Assembly (NCBI GenBank): GCA_001637315.1
Contig: LSZA01000025.1
Span: 1-44,835, forward strand
Source of the DNA: Phormidium willei BDU 130791
GTDB taxonomy: Bacteria; Cyanobacteriota; Cyanobacteriia; Cyanobacteriales; Geitlerinemataceae
Reading direction: 5' to 3'
Length of the DNA: 44,835 nucleotides
Position 1 is the first letter of the stretch. Every line of letters begins with the position of its first letter. A program made the position numbers and the translations under genes. Below, piece after piece: positions 17,585 through 26,118 of this stretch. The notes below the pieces were generated by a model. That model was not told where the DNA came from. It made no database searches and saw only the letters and a list, made by a program, of their open reading frames with translations.

Positions 17585-19054
17585 CTAAAACTGCGGTACA
17601 CCCGGATAAGCCTTCGCCTTGGGATGAACCGCCCCCTCGCCACAGGTGCGAGGGGTGGGAAAAATCTTACCGGGATTGGCTAACCCCTTGGGATTCCAAG
17701 CATCTCGTACCCATTTCATCGTATCGAGATCCGCATCCGTAAACATTTCCGGCATATAACAGCGTTTGTCCGCCCCAATCCCATGTTCTCCAGAAATCGA
17801 TCCGCCCGCCTTCACACAGAGTTTGAGAATCTCACCGCCGACTTCCTCAACCTCCTCCAACTGGCCCTCCACCCCATTGTCATAGAGAACCAAAGGATGC
17901 AAATTCCCATCTCCCGCGTGAAACACATTGGCGATGCGATAACCACTGCGTTGACTCAGGGCCTCAATCTCCCCTAACACCTCCGCCAAACGAGTGCGAG
18001 GAATCACCCCATCCTGAACATAATAATCAGGGCTGAGATGGCCCGCTGCCGCAAACGCCGCCTTACGTCCCTTCCAGAGTTTAGCCCGCGTCTGGGGATC
18101 CTCGGCCACCGTCACCGTTCGCGCCCCCTTCTCCTGACAGATCTGGGTCACTCGCCGCGTCACCTCGGTCACTTCCGCATCCAAGCCATCGAGTTCCACC
18201 AAGAGAATCGCCTCTGCATCCCGGGGATAACAGCCCGTGGCCACCACATCCTCCACGGCGTTAATACTGAGGTTATCCATCATCTCCATCCCCGCCGGGA
18301 CAATCCCCGCTGAGGTAATCGCCCCCACCGCCGCCCCAGCGGCTTCAATACTGGTAAAGTCGGCTAAAACCACCGCAATAGATTCAGCGGTTTTGAGCAG
18401 TTTTAGGGTGATTTCCGTGGCGATTCCCAGGGTTCCTTCGGACCCCACAAATAGCCCCGTCAGGTCATATCCCGGCATTTCAGGAATCTCGCCGCCGAGT
18501 TGGTTAATACTGCCATCAGGAAGCACAACCGTTAGGCCTAAGACATGATTGGTGGTGACGCCATATTTAAGACAATGAACCCCACCGGAGTTTTCCGCCA
18601 CATTGCCCCCAATCGAACAAATAATCTGGCTAGAGGGATCGGGGGCGTAGTAAAACCCCGCCCCACTCACGGCTTGCGTCACCCAATTGTTAATCACGCC
18701 CGGTTGCACAATCACTCGCTGATTGTCGTAATCAATATCGAGGATTTTCCGCATCAGGGCCGTGACAATGAGGACGCTATTGGGTTCCGGGAGTGCGCCT
18801 CCAGACAGTCCCGTTCCCGCGCCCCGGGCGACCCAGGGCAGGTTGAGGCGATCGCAGAGGGCCACGGCTTCTGCGACCTGTTCGGTGGTCCTGGGGAGGA
18901 CAACCAAGGCAGGTTTTTGCCGATAACTCGCCAGTCCATCGCATTCATAGGTCAGCAGTTCTTCTTTGCGACGAATGACACCGTTTTTGCCTAGGATGGC
19001 TTCAAAGTCTTTGGCGATGCGTTTCCAGTTCGGGGAGGTTTGAGTCGAAAACAT
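17585..19054 (-). CDS. glcD: Glycolate dehydrogenase FAD subunit (GlcD-type)
   Basis: It oxidises glycolate (or D-lactate) to glyoxylate (or pyruvate), a step in photorespiratory glycolate recycling in cyanobacteria. The FAD-binding type 4 fold is clear: WVARGAGTGLSGG, then PDPSSQIICSIGGNVAENSGG. The C-terminal segment NVFHAGDGNLHP and SISGEHGIGADKR carry the expected metal- and substrate-binding His residues. ATG at 19054 (MFSTQTSPNWKRI) gives 489 residues and fits the start of related proteins; the frame extends to a GTG at 19132 with a non-conserved leader. No glcE or glcF gene is nearby. D-lactate dehydrogenase activity is possible. Confidence 0.9.
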   Translation of the reverse strand: MFSTQTSPNWKRIAKDFEAILGKNGVIRRKEELLTYECDGLASYRQKPALVVLPRTTEQVAEAVALCDRLNLPWVARGAGTGLSGGALPEPNSVLIVTALMRKILDIDYDNQRVIVQPGVINNWVTQAVSGAGFYYAPDPSSQIICSIGGNVAENSGGVHCLKYGVTTNHVLGLTVVLPDGSINQLGGEIPEMPGYDLTGLFVGSEGTLGIATEITLKLLKTAESIAVVLADFTSIEAAGAAVGAITSAGIVPAGMEMMDNLSINAVEDVVATGCYPRDAEAILLVELDGLDAEVTEVTRRVTQICQEKGARTVTVAEDPQTRAKLWKGRKAAFAAAGHLSPDYYVQDGVIPRTRLAEVLGEIEALSQRSGYRIANVFHAGDGNLHPLVLYDNGVEGQLEEVEEVGGEILKLCVKAGGSISGEHGIGADKRCYMPEMFTDADLDTMKWVRDAWNPKGLANPGKIFPTPRTCGEGAVHPKAKAYPGVPQF

Positions 19055-19165
19055 AGGAGATGGTTGTGGTTTTGGGGGGAGAGGCGATCGATTAGACCTT
19101 AATTGTCCTATTTTAACTTTTGAGGGGTTCACCGGAGCTATAAGTCCCGCGCTGTACCTGAAAGG

Positions 19166-21232
19166 TCAGCGTCGGGAGGATGTCACTAACACCTGCTGAA
19201 GAAACACCCATTTATCCGCCACTTCTTCGATGCGTTTACTCGTGGGTTTACCGGCTCCATGGCCGGCCTTGGTTTCAATGCGGATGAGCAGCGGCTTTTC
19301 CCCCGCATCAGCCGCTTGTAGGGCCGCCGCAAACTTGAAACTATGACCCGGAACCACGCGATCGTCATGGTCTCCCGTAATAATTAAAGTTGCCGGATAC
19401 GCTGTCCCCGGTTGAACCCGATGCAAGGGAGAATAAGCGTAAAGTGCCTTAAACTCCTCCGCATCATCGGGGGAGCCATAATCTGAACACCAGGCCCAGC
19501 CGATGGTGAACTTGTGGAAGCGCAACATATCCAACACCCCCACTTCGGGAATGGCCGCCGCAAACAAGTCGGGCCGCTGCGTCATACAGGCCCCCACCAA
19601 CAAGCCGCCGTTACTTCCACCACCGATCGCCAGTTTCTCAGACTGAGTATAGCCTTGGTCAATCAGCCATTCGGCCGCGGCGATGAAATCATCAAAAACA
19701 TTCTGTTTATTCTCTTTAATTCCCGCCTGGTGCCAGGCTTCGCCATATTCCCCGCCACCCCGTAGGTTGGGGATGGCCAGAACGCCGCCGAGTTCCATCC
19801 ACACCAGCTGACTGACGGAAAAACTCGGGGTGAGGGAGATGTTAAACCCCCCGTAGCCATAGAGGTAGGTGGGGTTGTTCCCGTCACAGACTAATCCCTG
19901 TTTGTGGGTGATAAACATGGGAACCCGAGTTCCATCTTGGCTGTGATAGAAGACTTGGCGGGTTTCATACTCCTCTGGGTTAAAGTCCACCGTTGGCTGG
20001 CGGAAGAGACTACTCTCGCCAGTGGTGAGATCGTAGCGATAGATGGTGGTGGGGGTGGTGAAGCCGGTGAAGGCGTAGAAGGTTTCGGTATCGCTGGCTT
20101 TACCGCCAAAACCGCCGACAGAGCCAATTCCGGGGAGGTCGATATCTCCGAGAAACTCACCGCTGAGGTGAAAGCGTTTCACCTGAGAGCGAGCGTCTTT
20201 GAGGTATTCCACCACAAATTGATGGTTGAGGAGACTCACGCCTTGTAGGACATCGTCGGCTTCGGGGATGACGGTTTGCCGATCGCCGCCGGGGAGGTCT
20301 AAGGCAATGAGACAATAGCGAGGGGCGTTAAAGTCGGTGGTTAACCAGAGGCGATCGCCTTCGTTGCCCACCACATCATAGCGGGCTTCCCAGGTGTGGA
20401 TCAATTCCACCACGGGCGCGTCGAGTTGTGGCGATGTGGGGGTTTGTAAGTCTTGGTAGAAGACGAGGTTTTTCGGTTCGGTTCCCCGCCAGACGGAGAT
20501 AATCAGATAGCGGCCATCGTCGGTGACATCGCCGCTAAACCCCCATTCTTTCTCGTCGGGCCGTTCATAGATGAGAACATCCTCGCTTTGGGGAGTTCCG
20601 CGACGGTGGTAATAGAGTTTTTGGAAGTAGTTAATGTCTTCGTATTGACTCTCTTCTTGGGGGCGATCGTAGGCGCTATAGTAGAAGCCTTGATTGTCGT
20701 GAGTCCAGGCGGCCCCGGAGAACTTACTCCACGTCACCTCGTCGCTGAGATCGTCGCCGCTGTCGATGTTACGAATACGCCAGGTTTTCCAGTCGGAACC
20801 GGATTCAGAAAGCGCGTAAGCCAACCAATGGCCATCGGGGGAAATGGCGTAACCGGTTAGGGCCACGGTTCCATCGTCGGAGAGTTGGTTAGGATCGAGG
20901 AGAATGCGGGGATCGCCGTCGAGATTGTCGAGAACGTAGAGGACGTTTTGGTTTTGTAGGCCGTCGTTTTTGAAGTAGAAGTAGCGATCGCCTTCTTTGA
21001 AGGGAATCCCGTATTTTTCGTAGTTCCAGAGTTGCGTCAGTCGCGCTTTGAGGCGATCGCGATCGGGATTTTTCGTCAGAAAACCAAAGGTTAGCTCATT
21101 TTGCGCTTCAATCCAAGCCCGAGTTTCTTCAGAGTCGGAGTCTTCTAACCAACGATAGGGGTCGGGAATTTCGAGGCCATGATAAGTATCAACTTGGTCA
21201 CTTTGTCGGGCTTGAGGATAGGTAAATGTCAT
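19166..21232 (-). CDS. Prolyl oligopeptidase (S9A family)
   Basis: This serine peptidase cuts short peptides after proline in the cytoplasm. The 688-residue protein has the N-terminal YPQARQSDQVDTYHGLEIPDPYRWLED signature, a seven-bladed propeller, and a C-terminal alpha/beta-hydrolase domain. The catalytic triad is visible: Ser in GGGSNGG (about 539), Asp in GDHDDRVVPGHS (about 622) and His in KAGHGAG (about 658). No signal peptide is present. Start ATG at 21232. It is probably a single transcription unit with palindromes in its upstream region (21290-21336). Confidence 0.95.
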   Translation of the reverse strand: MTFTYPQARQSDQVDTYHGLEIPDPYRWLEDSDSEETRAWIEAQNELTFGFLTKNPDRDRLKARLTQLWNYEKYGIPFKEGDRYFYFKNDGLQNQNVLYVLDNLDGDPRILLDPNQLSDDGTVALTGYAISPDGHWLAYALSESGSDWKTWRIRNIDSGDDLSDEVTWSKFSGAAWTHDNQGFYYSAYDRPQEESQYEDINYFQKLYYHRRGTPQSEDVLIYERPDEKEWGFSGDVTDDGRYLIISVWRGTEPKNLVFYQDLQTPTSPQLDAPVVELIHTWEARYDVVGNEGDRLWLTTDFNAPRYCLIALDLPGGDRQTVIPEADDVLQGVSLLNHQFVVEYLKDARSQVKRFHLSGEFLGDIDLPGIGSVGGFGGKASDTETFYAFTGFTTPTTIYRYDLTTGESSLFRQPTVDFNPEEYETRQVFYHSQDGTRVPMFITHKQGLVCDGNNPTYLYGYGGFNISLTPSFSVSQLVWMELGGVLAIPNLRGGGEYGEAWHQAGIKENKQNVFDDFIAAAEWLIDQGYTQSEKLAIGGGSNGGLLVGACMTQRPDLFAAAIPEVGVLDMLRFHKFTIGWAWCSDYGSPDDAEEFKALYAYSPLHRVQPGTAYPATLIITGDHDDRVVPGHSFKFAAALQAADAGEKPLLIRIETKAGHGAGKPTSKRIEEVADKWVFLQQVLVTSSRR

Positions 21233-21289
21233 AAGTTTTTAACGGTAAAGGGTGAACAAACAAAACTAACTTTGTGGGCAATTCAAACC

Positions 21290-21306
21290 ACAAAATCAGA
21301 TTTTGT
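21290..21306. promoter_or_regulatory. Perfect palindrome ACAAAATC-A-GATTTTGT
   Basis: An 8-1-8 perfect inverted repeat lies about 58 nt upstream of the prolyl oligopeptidase ATG and about 95 nt past the convergent-side ABC permease stop. It is AT-rich and could be an operator or a weak hairpin. Confidence 0.4.
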
Positions 21307-21307
21307 A

Positions 21308-21336
21308 GGGGCGAATAATGGGGCGAATAATTATTC
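21308..21336. repeat. Tandem 12-mer repeat merging into a palindrome
   Basis: GGGGCGAATAAT occurs twice in tandem (21308-21319, 21320-21331). Its second copy runs into TATTC, creating the perfect palindrome GAATAATTATTC at 21325-21336. The structure lies in the promoter region of the prolyl oligopeptidase gene. A protein-binding site is possible; no regulator can be assigned. Confidence 0.5.
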
Positions 21337-21400
21337 TACAAGTTGGTATACAAGGCAAAAAAACATCGAATATCATCGATTAATGATTCCTTGTTCAGCC

Positions 21401-22279
21401 CTAGTCTTGTTGATGAGAAAACTGATAAGCACCCACCCAAGACAGGGCGATCGCCACCACCAACAACACCGGAATACTAATCCAGGTAAAATCAGCCAAG
21501 GCGCCATAAGCGGCTGACCGTAAGCCCACACTGGTATAGGTTAGGGGCAGACAAAAGACAATCACTTTGAGGGCGCTGGGCAAGGTGGCAGGGTCAAAAA
21601 AGGTCGCCCCCAGAAAGGACATGGGGACAATCAAAAAGTTGTTGAGTAAGCCGACACTTTCGAGGGATTTAACGTTCAATCCCACAATTACCCCCAATCC
21701 GGCAAAGACAGCACAATTGAGGATTAACACCAACAAAAAGAGAGGATTAAAAAAGCTCCAAATGGCTGAAATTCCTTGTTCTGTGAAGCCAAGAAAGAGG
21801 ACAGCTACGACCATCACCGATGCTGAGGTCATCAAACCTCGAACCACACCGGCGATCATTTTCCCCAAATGCAGTGAGAGGGGATGAATGGGCAAAAGTA
21901 GCACTTCTTCAAAGGTTTTGCTGTAGAGTCGTTCGCCACAAATCGAGAAGGTAGTACCGCCGAAACTAATCGCCATCGAGGATAGGGCCACCATCCCCGG
22001 TAGGATGAATTGTAGATAACTACTATAGTCGTCACTAATGGCGGTTCCGGGGCGGACGGAACTCCCTAAGCCTAAACCGAAGGCGACAATGTAAATCAGG
22101 GGAGAGATGAGGCCCGAGGCGGCGACTTGGGCGATACGAACTCGCAAATCCAGCCAATCCCCCCAGAAGATGGTGAGGCTGTCTTGCCAAATGGTGGCGT
22201 AGTCGAGGGAATTGGGGTTACGTTGGCTAGGGGTGAGGGAGTTTTGGACAGTCACAGGTACAGGGGCGATCGCGAACAA
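21401..22279 (-). CDS. ABC-2 type transporter permease
   Basis: The protein has about 292 residues and six predicted membrane helices, with the ABC-2 permease pattern: cytosolic N-terminus, GLISPLIYIVAFGLGLG, YLQFILPGMVALSSM, and the coupling segment FEEVLLLPIHPLSLHLGK. It resembles NodJ/DrrB-like exporters of polysaccharides, lipids or drugs. No ATP-binding subunit is in the window. The start is uncertain: TTG at 22279, or a GTG about eight codons later. It lies 25 nt after minE on the same strand and looks co-transcribed with minDE. Confidence 0.88.
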   Translation of the reverse strand: MFAIAPVPVTVQNSLTPSQRNPNSLDYATIWQDSLTIFWGDWLDLRVRIAQVAASGLISPLIYIVAFGLGLGSSVRPGTAISDDYSSYLQFILPGMVALSSMAISFGGTTFSICGERLYSKTFEEVLLLPIHPLSLHLGKMIAGVVRGLMTSASVMVVAVLFLGFTEQGISAIWSFFNPLFLLVLILNCAVFAGLGVIVGLNVKSLESVGLLNNFLIVPMSFLGATFFDPATLPSALKVIVFCLPLTYTSVGLRSAAYGALADFTWISIPVLLVVAIALSWVGAYQFSHQQD

Positions 22280-22304
22280 GACATCAGAAGCATCTTACCT
22301 TGAT

Positions 22305-22775
22305 TTAGGGTTGCCGGGAGTCCCGGCGATCGCCATCGTCGTCCTCATCGTGATCGTTGTTCTGATCCTTGTCGCGGTTGGAGGCGTTGGCTGGGGAATC
22401 TAAGGGGGAATCTTCCTCTTCTTCGACAAGTTCCAACCTAAGCAGGTTGTCATCACTCAATGACTCGGGCAATGACTCGGGGAGAGAGTCTAACTCCTCT
22501 TCTGTGGGGGGGTTGCGAACCCGACGGATGGGGAGATTCGCGGTAATGGAGGTCATCCGTTGATCGCTTTCTAGGGCAAAGTTGAGGCCCTCGGTGTCGA
22601 TTTCCACATAGCGGGAAACCACCTCTAGGATTTCCTTCTGCATCGCCTCAATGGTTGCCGGGTTTAAGTCGACGCGATCGTGAGCAATCACCAGTTGCAG
22701 CCGGCGTTTGACTTCCTTGCGGCTGGTGTCTTTGTGCGATCGCGGCAACAGGCGGGCGAGCAGATTGGAGAGCAT
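22305..22775 (-). CDS. minE: MinE, topological specificity factor of cell division, with acidic tail
   Basis: MinE stimulates the MinD ATPase at the membrane and so restricts division-septum placement. From ATG 22775 ([15 protein letters not shown]) the first 88 residues match MinE: an amphipathic N-terminal helix, then [22 protein letters not shown], and the ITANLPIRR beta strand. Residues about 92-156 are an extra, disordered, Asp/Glu-rich extension ending [16 protein letters not shown], so the protein is well above the usual 85-100 residues. It starts 25 nt after the minD stop. Without the tail it would be an ordinary MinE. Confidence 0.93.
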   Translation of the reverse strand: MLSNLLARLLPRSHKDTSRKEVKRRLQLVIAHDRVDLNPATIEAMQKEILEVVSRYVEIDTEGLNFALESDQRMTSITANLPIRRVRNPPTEEELDSLPESLPESLSDDNLLRLELVEEEEDSPLDSPANASNRDKDQNNDHDEDDDGDRRDSRQP

Positions 22776-22800
22776 TGTGATGAGTCGAGTCAACGTCGAG

Positions 22801-23607
22801 TCAGATAATTCGGGTGTTCAACAGATTACGCAAGCGAGAGAAGATACCTTTCGGGGGAACCGAGAGATCTAAAAACTCCACCGTCTCTCCCTCCAGACGG
22901 CGAGCGATATTACTATAGGCTTGTCCCGCTCGTGAGGGTTCCTCGGAGAGAACTAAGGGTTCGCCTCGGTTGGTTGAGACAATCACCCGTTCGTCATCGG
23001 GAATTACGCCGACGAGGGGAACCGCTAACAGTTCCTGCACATCTTCGACGGACATCATATCGTTGGCTTCCACCATTTCCGGGCGGATGCGGTTGATAAT
23101 CAGGCCCACTTTCCGCACCCCATTGGCTTCCAGGAGGCCCACCACGCGATCGGCATCCCGTACCGCTGCAATTTCCGGGGTGGTGACGATGAGGGCTTCT
23201 CGGGCGGCGGCGATCGCGTTTTGGAACCCCTGTTCAATCCCAGCGGGGCAATCGACGAGGACATAATCAAATTTTTTGGCTAAGGCCATCACCAACTTAC
23301 GCATCTGGGCGGGGGTGACGGCATCTTTCATGCGATTTTGGGCGGCGGGTAACAGGGCGAGGGTATTTTGGCGTTTATCCCGGACAATCGCTTGATCGAG
23401 GCGGCATTCACCGGCGATCGCTTCGACGGCGGTATAGACGACCCGATTTTCCAGCCCCAGCAGCAGATCCAGGTTCCGCAACCCAAAGTCAGCATCCACG
23501 AGGATCACTTTGCGATTGCGTTGTGCTAATGCCATACCGAGGTTGGCGGTGGTGGTGGTTTTGCCCACTCCTCCTTTACCCGAGGTGACAACAATAATGC
23601 GACTCAT
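22801..23607 (-). CDS. minD: MinD, septum-site determining ATPase
   Basis: This ParA-type ATPase cycles between membrane and cytosol with MinE and normally recruits MinC to block FtsZ. The protein has 268 residues from ATG 23607 ([19 protein letters not shown]); the frame extends to 23673 but the leader is not conserved. It has the deviant Walker A GKGGVGKT (10-17), [16 protein letters not shown], and a C-terminal amphipathic membrane-targeting helix ([11 protein letters not shown]). It is followed by minE. No minC is upstream; the region 23608-23933 is intergenic. Confidence 0.97.
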   Translation of the reverse strand: MSRIIVVTSGKGGVGKTTTTANLGMALAQRNRKVILVDADFGLRNLDLLLGLENRVVYTAVEAIAGECRLDQAIVRDKRQNTLALLPAAQNRMKDAVTPAQMRKLVMALAKKFDYVLVDCPAGIEQGFQNAIAAAREALIVTTPEIAAVRDADRVVGLLEANGVRKVGLIINRIRPEMVEANDMMSVEDVQELLAVPLVGVIPDDERVIVSTNRGEPLVLSEEPSRAGQAYSNIARRLEGETVEFLDLSVPPKGIFSRLRNLLNTRII

Positions 23608-23933
23608 AATGAGAAACGGCTTGGGAACGATCCAAACAGGGCTACACGACAACGAAATGTACACTTGAGGCATGGCCCCAAGGGGTAGATCGCGTCTGTG
23701 GGCAGTTGTCCCAATGTATCATCTGGGGGGATAGGCGGCGGGAGATTTCCCGAAGAGATCGGCCATCGGGGATGGGGAGGGGTTGGCGACTGGGGCTAGG
23801 TTGAGTCAAGATTGCCCAAGTTAAGATGGAGAATGTCGATCATTCTTGATGTTTCTTTAGATTTTATCGTTGATTTTTCATAACAATACGAAGAATCATA
23901 AAAAAGCCTTGGATTTCAACGTCAGTACCATTC
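23608..23933. other. 326-bp divergent intergenic region upstream of minD
   Basis: There is no gene and no recognisable minC remnant. It must contain the minD promoter (leftward) and that of the Tat protein (rightward). An imperfectly Fur-like 6-5-6 palindrome (AGAATG-TCGAT-CATTCT, 23830-23846) lies about 90 nt upstream of the plus-strand gene. A TTGATT at 23870-23875 could be a -35 box for it. Confidence 0.5.
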
Positions 23934-26036
23934 ATGATGGAACCATTCCATAATGATGGTTCTAAGATGACTCGCTTCAACATCAGCCGCCGCCAAGCCT
24001 TGCAAGGACTAACTCTCGCTGCTATGGGTTTGGTGTTGCGGGATACTCTGGCGATGCAGCCAGCTCTAGCTGAGCCGGAAACGACGACAAGTCTCGATCT
24101 CGAGACTGAGAAATACCATGTGTTTATTCCTTATGTGCGATCGCGTACCGGGGGAAAACAGGAAATTACCCTACGTTCTGGGGAAAAACTAGAACTTAAG
24201 ATTCCGGCAAGGACGACTGACAATACGGAAATCCCATTTCAACTTCCAGGTCGTCGAGGTGAGGCGATCGCGATCGCTCACACGCTCTACGACCGAACCC
24301 TACGACTCGCAGATCAAATCTACCAAGAGATTGATAATACCTCCTTCATTCAGGATGCAAGTAAAACCAAGTGTAAACTCGTTTATGAGCAGGTTGAAGA
24401 TGCCAGGTATATCAATGATTTAACCTCGTTGCAACTCTTGGATTATGTTATTGAAACATCGCGACTTGATGATTCCGTTAAAGATCGCTACCTCTTGGCG
24501 AGTACAAACTCAAGACTGCTAGGAATTCAAAATGTACTTGAATCTACCTTAGCCACTTCAAGATTGTCTCAAGATAAACGTCAACTTATTCTAGGGACTT
24601 TTGAGTTGGTTCGTGCCGGTGAACCCATTACTAATTTCAAAGCACTCAGCGACCTCGATTCAATTGTCACCACCTCTCAATTGCCGCCAGAAATTCAACA
24701 GGAGTACACAATTGCTAGTGCAAAATCCAGAGCATTAACAGTCGATTTAATCATCGTTGAGTGGATTGATGAAAATCCAAAATTTAACGAGTCCCAAAAA
24801 ATTGGCTATTTGACAGCTTATCAAGAAGTTCGAGATGGGCGTGAAATTTCGGACAAGTTTATTGTCAAAAAGCTAGATGATTTAATCCTGAGTTCTAGAA
24901 TTTCCGACAATGCCAAGTTAATCTATGCAATTACTCGCCAGAAGAATCTGGGTGAAGGCGGCGACTTGGGTGAAAAAGTGATGGCATTTCTTCAGGACGT
25001 TCAAACTGTTACAGACCTCGACGAATCCGCAAAGGAAACGTATCGCCTGGGTGCCGGTGTTGTTCCCCAAGCAACGCGGTTACTCTCCGCTGCCGGAGCT
25101 GAAACGGCAACTGGCGTTAGCTTGAGCAGTCTGTCAGGAGCTGCTGCTACCAATGCCACCCTTGCCGCTTTGGGGGGTGGTTCCGTTGCTGCGGGTGGTT
25201 TAGGGATGTTGGGCGGATTAGTCGTTGCAACTGGAGGAGCGGCTCTAATTGGTGCCGCTGGATTGCTCTCTATTGCTCTAATTTCCGAAATGGACGGAGA
25301 AGACTTCAGAAACCTGGGAATTTCCGTCGGAACGGGTACTGTTGCCGGAGCCGCCACAGTTTTGGCCGCTTGGACAGCAGCCAGTACCTTAGGTGTGACT
25401 GGTACTCTTTCAGGAGCGGCTGCCATTTCGGCGACCATTTCGGCCCTAGGTGGCTTAAGTATTATGACCGGCGGAGCGGCTCTTGTTGCCTCAGGAACGG
25501 CTTTCTTGGTCTGGTCGTTTATGAAGGGACGCAAAAGGCGAGATCAAGGTGTTTTACGACAGGTTGAAACTCGTATTTACACCCCAACACAAGAGCCGAA
25601 ATCTAACTCATTAGAGTCTTTTTTAGCAACCAATATCCAACAAAAATATGACCTTGAAGAAGGCTTCACTTCTCCTAATATTCCTCTGGACAAACTCTCA
25701 ACTGCTTTGTCTAAATGGGTCACTCTTGAACCGAATGAACGAGTCTTGGCCCTGATTGACTCTAGCATTTGGAATGATGCCAAAGAAGGAGTGGTTTTGA
25801 CGGATCGTAAAATTCGCTGGAAAGCATCGGTCTCTGACCCAGACTCAATTTCTTATGATCGTCTGTTTTCTTTGATGGATTCAGACCTATCAGTTTTACT
25901 CAAGAATGAAGAACTACGAGATGATCTTGGCCGAGTGGAGGAACTGACAGAGATTTTTTATGACGAGAATGATGAAAATCGATGGGTTCAAGTTTTGAAC
26001 TCGCTGAAACAACAGTACACTAGCTTCTCGGCTTAA
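23934..26036 (+). CDS. Tat-exported protein with Gly/Ala-rich membrane core, unknown function
   Basis: I do not recognise this gene. The 700-residue product (or 689 from ATG 23967) starts with a twin-arginine signal (NISRRQALQGLTLAAMG, cleavage near ALAEP). Residues about 70-385 are charged and helical with loosely repeated segments (TSRLDDSVKDRYLLAS, TSQLPPEIQQEYTIAS, SSRISDNAKLIYAIT). Residues about 386-535 are glycine-zipper-like hydrophobic helices, interrupted by a short charged loop. The C-terminal part contains NERVLALIDSSIWND...GVVLTDRKIRWK, which resembles YokE/bacterial PH-like domains. Base composition is more AT-rich than neighbours. The design suggests membrane insertion after export, possibly pore formation (inference). 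A 7-bp inverted repeat lies between the two possible starts (23940-23962). Confidence 0.7.
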   Translation: MMEPFHNDGSKMTRFNISRRQALQGLTLAAMGLVLRDTLAMQPALAEPETTTSLDLETEKYHVFIPYVRSRTGGKQEITLRSGEKLELKIPARTTDNTEIPFQLPGRRGEAIAIAHTLYDRTLRLADQIYQEIDNTSFIQDASKTKCKLVYEQVEDARYINDLTSLQLLDYVIETSRLDDSVKDRYLLASTNSRLLGIQNVLESTLATSRLSQDKRQLILGTFELVRAGEPITNFKALSDLDSIVTTSQLPPEIQQEYTIASAKSRALTVDLIIVEWIDENPKFNESQKIGYLTAYQEVRDGREISDKFIVKKLDDLILSSRISDNAKLIYAITRQKNLGEGGDLGEKVMAFLQDVQTVTDLDESAKETYRLGAGVVPQATRLLSAAGAETATGVSLSSLSGAAATNATLAALGGGSVAAGGLGMLGGLVVATGGAALIGAAGLLSIALISEMDGEDFRNLGISVGTGTVAGAATVLAAWTAASTLGVTGTLSGAAAISATISALGGLSIMTGGAALVASGTAFLVWSFMKGRKRRDQGVLRQVETRIYTPTQEPKSNSLESFLATNIQQKYDLEEGFTSPNIPLDKLSTALSKWVTLEPNERVLALIDSSIWNDAKEGVVLTDRKIRWKASVSDPDSISYDRLFSLMDSDLSVLLKNEELRDDLGRVEELTEIFYDENDENRWVQVLNSLKQQYTSFSA

Positions 26037-26057
26037 GGTCGGCTTGAGGTAGGGAAC

Positions 26058-26092
26058 CCGATAGGAGTCTTTAGATTTTGCTCTCCTATCGG
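26058..26092. terminator. Bidirectional hairpin between convergent genes
   Basis: CCGATAGGAG (26058-26067) and CTCCTATCGG (26083-26092) form a perfect 10-bp stem with a 15-nt loop in the 82-bp space between two converging genes. No U tract follows on either strand. A terminator for both genes is the simplest reading. Confidence 0.6.
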
Positions 26093-26118
26093 TGTCTATC
26101 AACAATCAACAGGCTATC

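Noticed and set aside
19514-20860. Several plus-strand frames of 80-135 residues inside the prolyl oligopeptidase gene
   Set aside because: They are antisense shadows of a strong, full-length family member and show no ribosome sites or domains.
25001-25534. Ala/Pro-rich 177-residue minus-strand frame under the Tat protein
   Set aside because: Its composition simply mirrors the Gly/Ala-rich coding sequence on the plus strand.
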